DNA of 6,348 nt from JBMCLJ01 sp048615375. GTDB lineage: Bacteria > Patescibacteriota > Dojkabacteria > JAOAGR01. Position numbers and translations under genes: made by a program. Under the pieces are notes generated by a model. The model did not search any database and was not told the origin of the DNA. It worked only from the letters and a program-made list of their open reading frames with translations. Shown here one piece after another: positions 6,001 through 6,348 of the stretch; positions within the stretch are counted from its first letter, which is position 1, and the number at the start of each line of letters is the position of its first letter. The stretch is from assembly GCA_048615375.1 (NCBI GenBank), contig JBMCLJ010000082.1, forward strand, positions 1 through 6,348, given 5' to 3'.

Positions 6001-6348
6001 TTATCTCGTGTGAGTTTCTTTTGCCGCTTGAAATTCATCTTCGGCATCTCTGCCTTGTTGTTCGATTTCATCAACAACTTGCTCAAGCTCTTCCTGTATC
6101 GCCTCCCGGGCTGTTTCGCCTTCCATCTCGAGGTTTGATATTTCATTCTCAAAATCTTTTCCTATAGCTAAAAGTGTATCCTGGAACCTGGCTCTTTCAT
6201 CTTTATTGCTTACATCAGTCATAGCAGTGAAAGCATCCGATGTGTCGTTAAAAAATGTAACAAATTCCTCAATAGATTTTTCCACTACTTCAGAGATTGC
6301 CTGGGTGTCATCGTTTGTTTCTATTTGAAGAAGATCCTCTTTGAATCC
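6001..6348 (-). CDS. Acidic coiled-coil protein, C-terminal 115 residues (start beyond right edge)
   Basis: The frame enters open from the right edge and stops with TAA at 6001. I do not recognise the protein. It is strongly helical and acidic: KSIEEFVTFFNDTSDAFTAM is followed by heptad-like segments such as REAIQEELEQVVDEIEQQ and the hydrophilic end DEFQAAKETHTR. A GTG at 6285 could be read as a start, but the upstream codons (FKEDLLQIETNDDTQAISEV) continue the same composition, so I treat the gene as truncated by the window. There are no cysteines or membrane segments in the visible part. It converges on the methyltransferase gene with 50 bp between stops and no clear terminator. Coiled-coil composition makes function prediction from homology unreliable. 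Confidence 0.8.
   Translation of the reverse strand, partial: GFKEDLLQIETNDDTQAISEVVEKSIEEFVTFFNDTSDAFTAMTDVSNKDERARFQDTLLAIGKDFENEISNLEMEGETAREAIQEELEQVVDEIEQQGRDAEDEFQAAKETHTR

Noticed and set aside
5925..6040. Minus-strand alternative frame ending KGAVRSGRVDAALQERGITIL, suggesting a frameshifted C-terminus of the coiled-coil protein
   Set aside because: It overlaps the last 26 bp of the methyltransferase gene, has no recognisable family, and no slippery site is evident. A sequencing frameshift near 6010 cannot be fully excluded.

Overview
The window looks like a piece of a small-genome bacterium, most plausibly Candidate Phyla Radiation (Patescibacteria). That assignment is an inference from three things: an isoleucyl-tRNA synthetase of the eukaryotic-like (IleS2) type; a uracil-5 RNA methyltransferase without iron-sulfur ligands; and the near absence of Shine-Dalgarno sites, with one promoter placed so that its mRNA would be leaderless. 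UGA is used as a stop (end of the L25 gene) and the glycines I translated in the long frames are GGN, so I see no sign of the UGA=Gly code of Gracilibacteria/Absconditabacteria.

Layout, right to left along the minus strand. A partial acidic coiled-coil protein enters from the right edge (6348-6001) and converges on a plus-strand RNA methyltransferase of the TrmA/RlmD family (4631-5950). A 77-bp AT-rich gap separates that gene from a divergent DnaC/IstB-like AAA+ ATPase (4553-3762). Next is a strong -35/-10 promoter (3712-3685) driving a probable two-gene unit: an NlpC/P60-like protein (3676-2942) and ribosomal protein bL25 with a long acidic tail (2900-2193). After bL25 comes a stretch of roughly 290 nt with no credible gene. 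It holds an extended -10 promoter, five predicted hairpins and a textbook Rho-independent terminator (1906-1860). Immediately after the terminator are an unrecognised gene of about 105 residues (1847-1530) and ileS (1514 to beyond the left edge), 15 nt apart.

The most interesting part is the stretch at 2165-1860. It is either an independent structured small RNA, or a long 5' leader with an attenuator controlling the small gene and ileS, or a long 3' UTR of the NlpC-L25 unit. The terminator is clearly directed to the minus strand: its three non-Watson-Crick positions become G-U pairs only in minus-strand RNA, and the U tract lies on that side. I could not match the RNA to RNase P, tmRNA, SRP RNA or a complete T-box.

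Most recognisable functions are translation-related (IleRS, bL25, rRNA/tRNA uracil methylation). The NlpC-like protein and DnaC-like ATPase are the outliers. I see no insertion sequence, CRISPR array, tRNA or rRNA gene.
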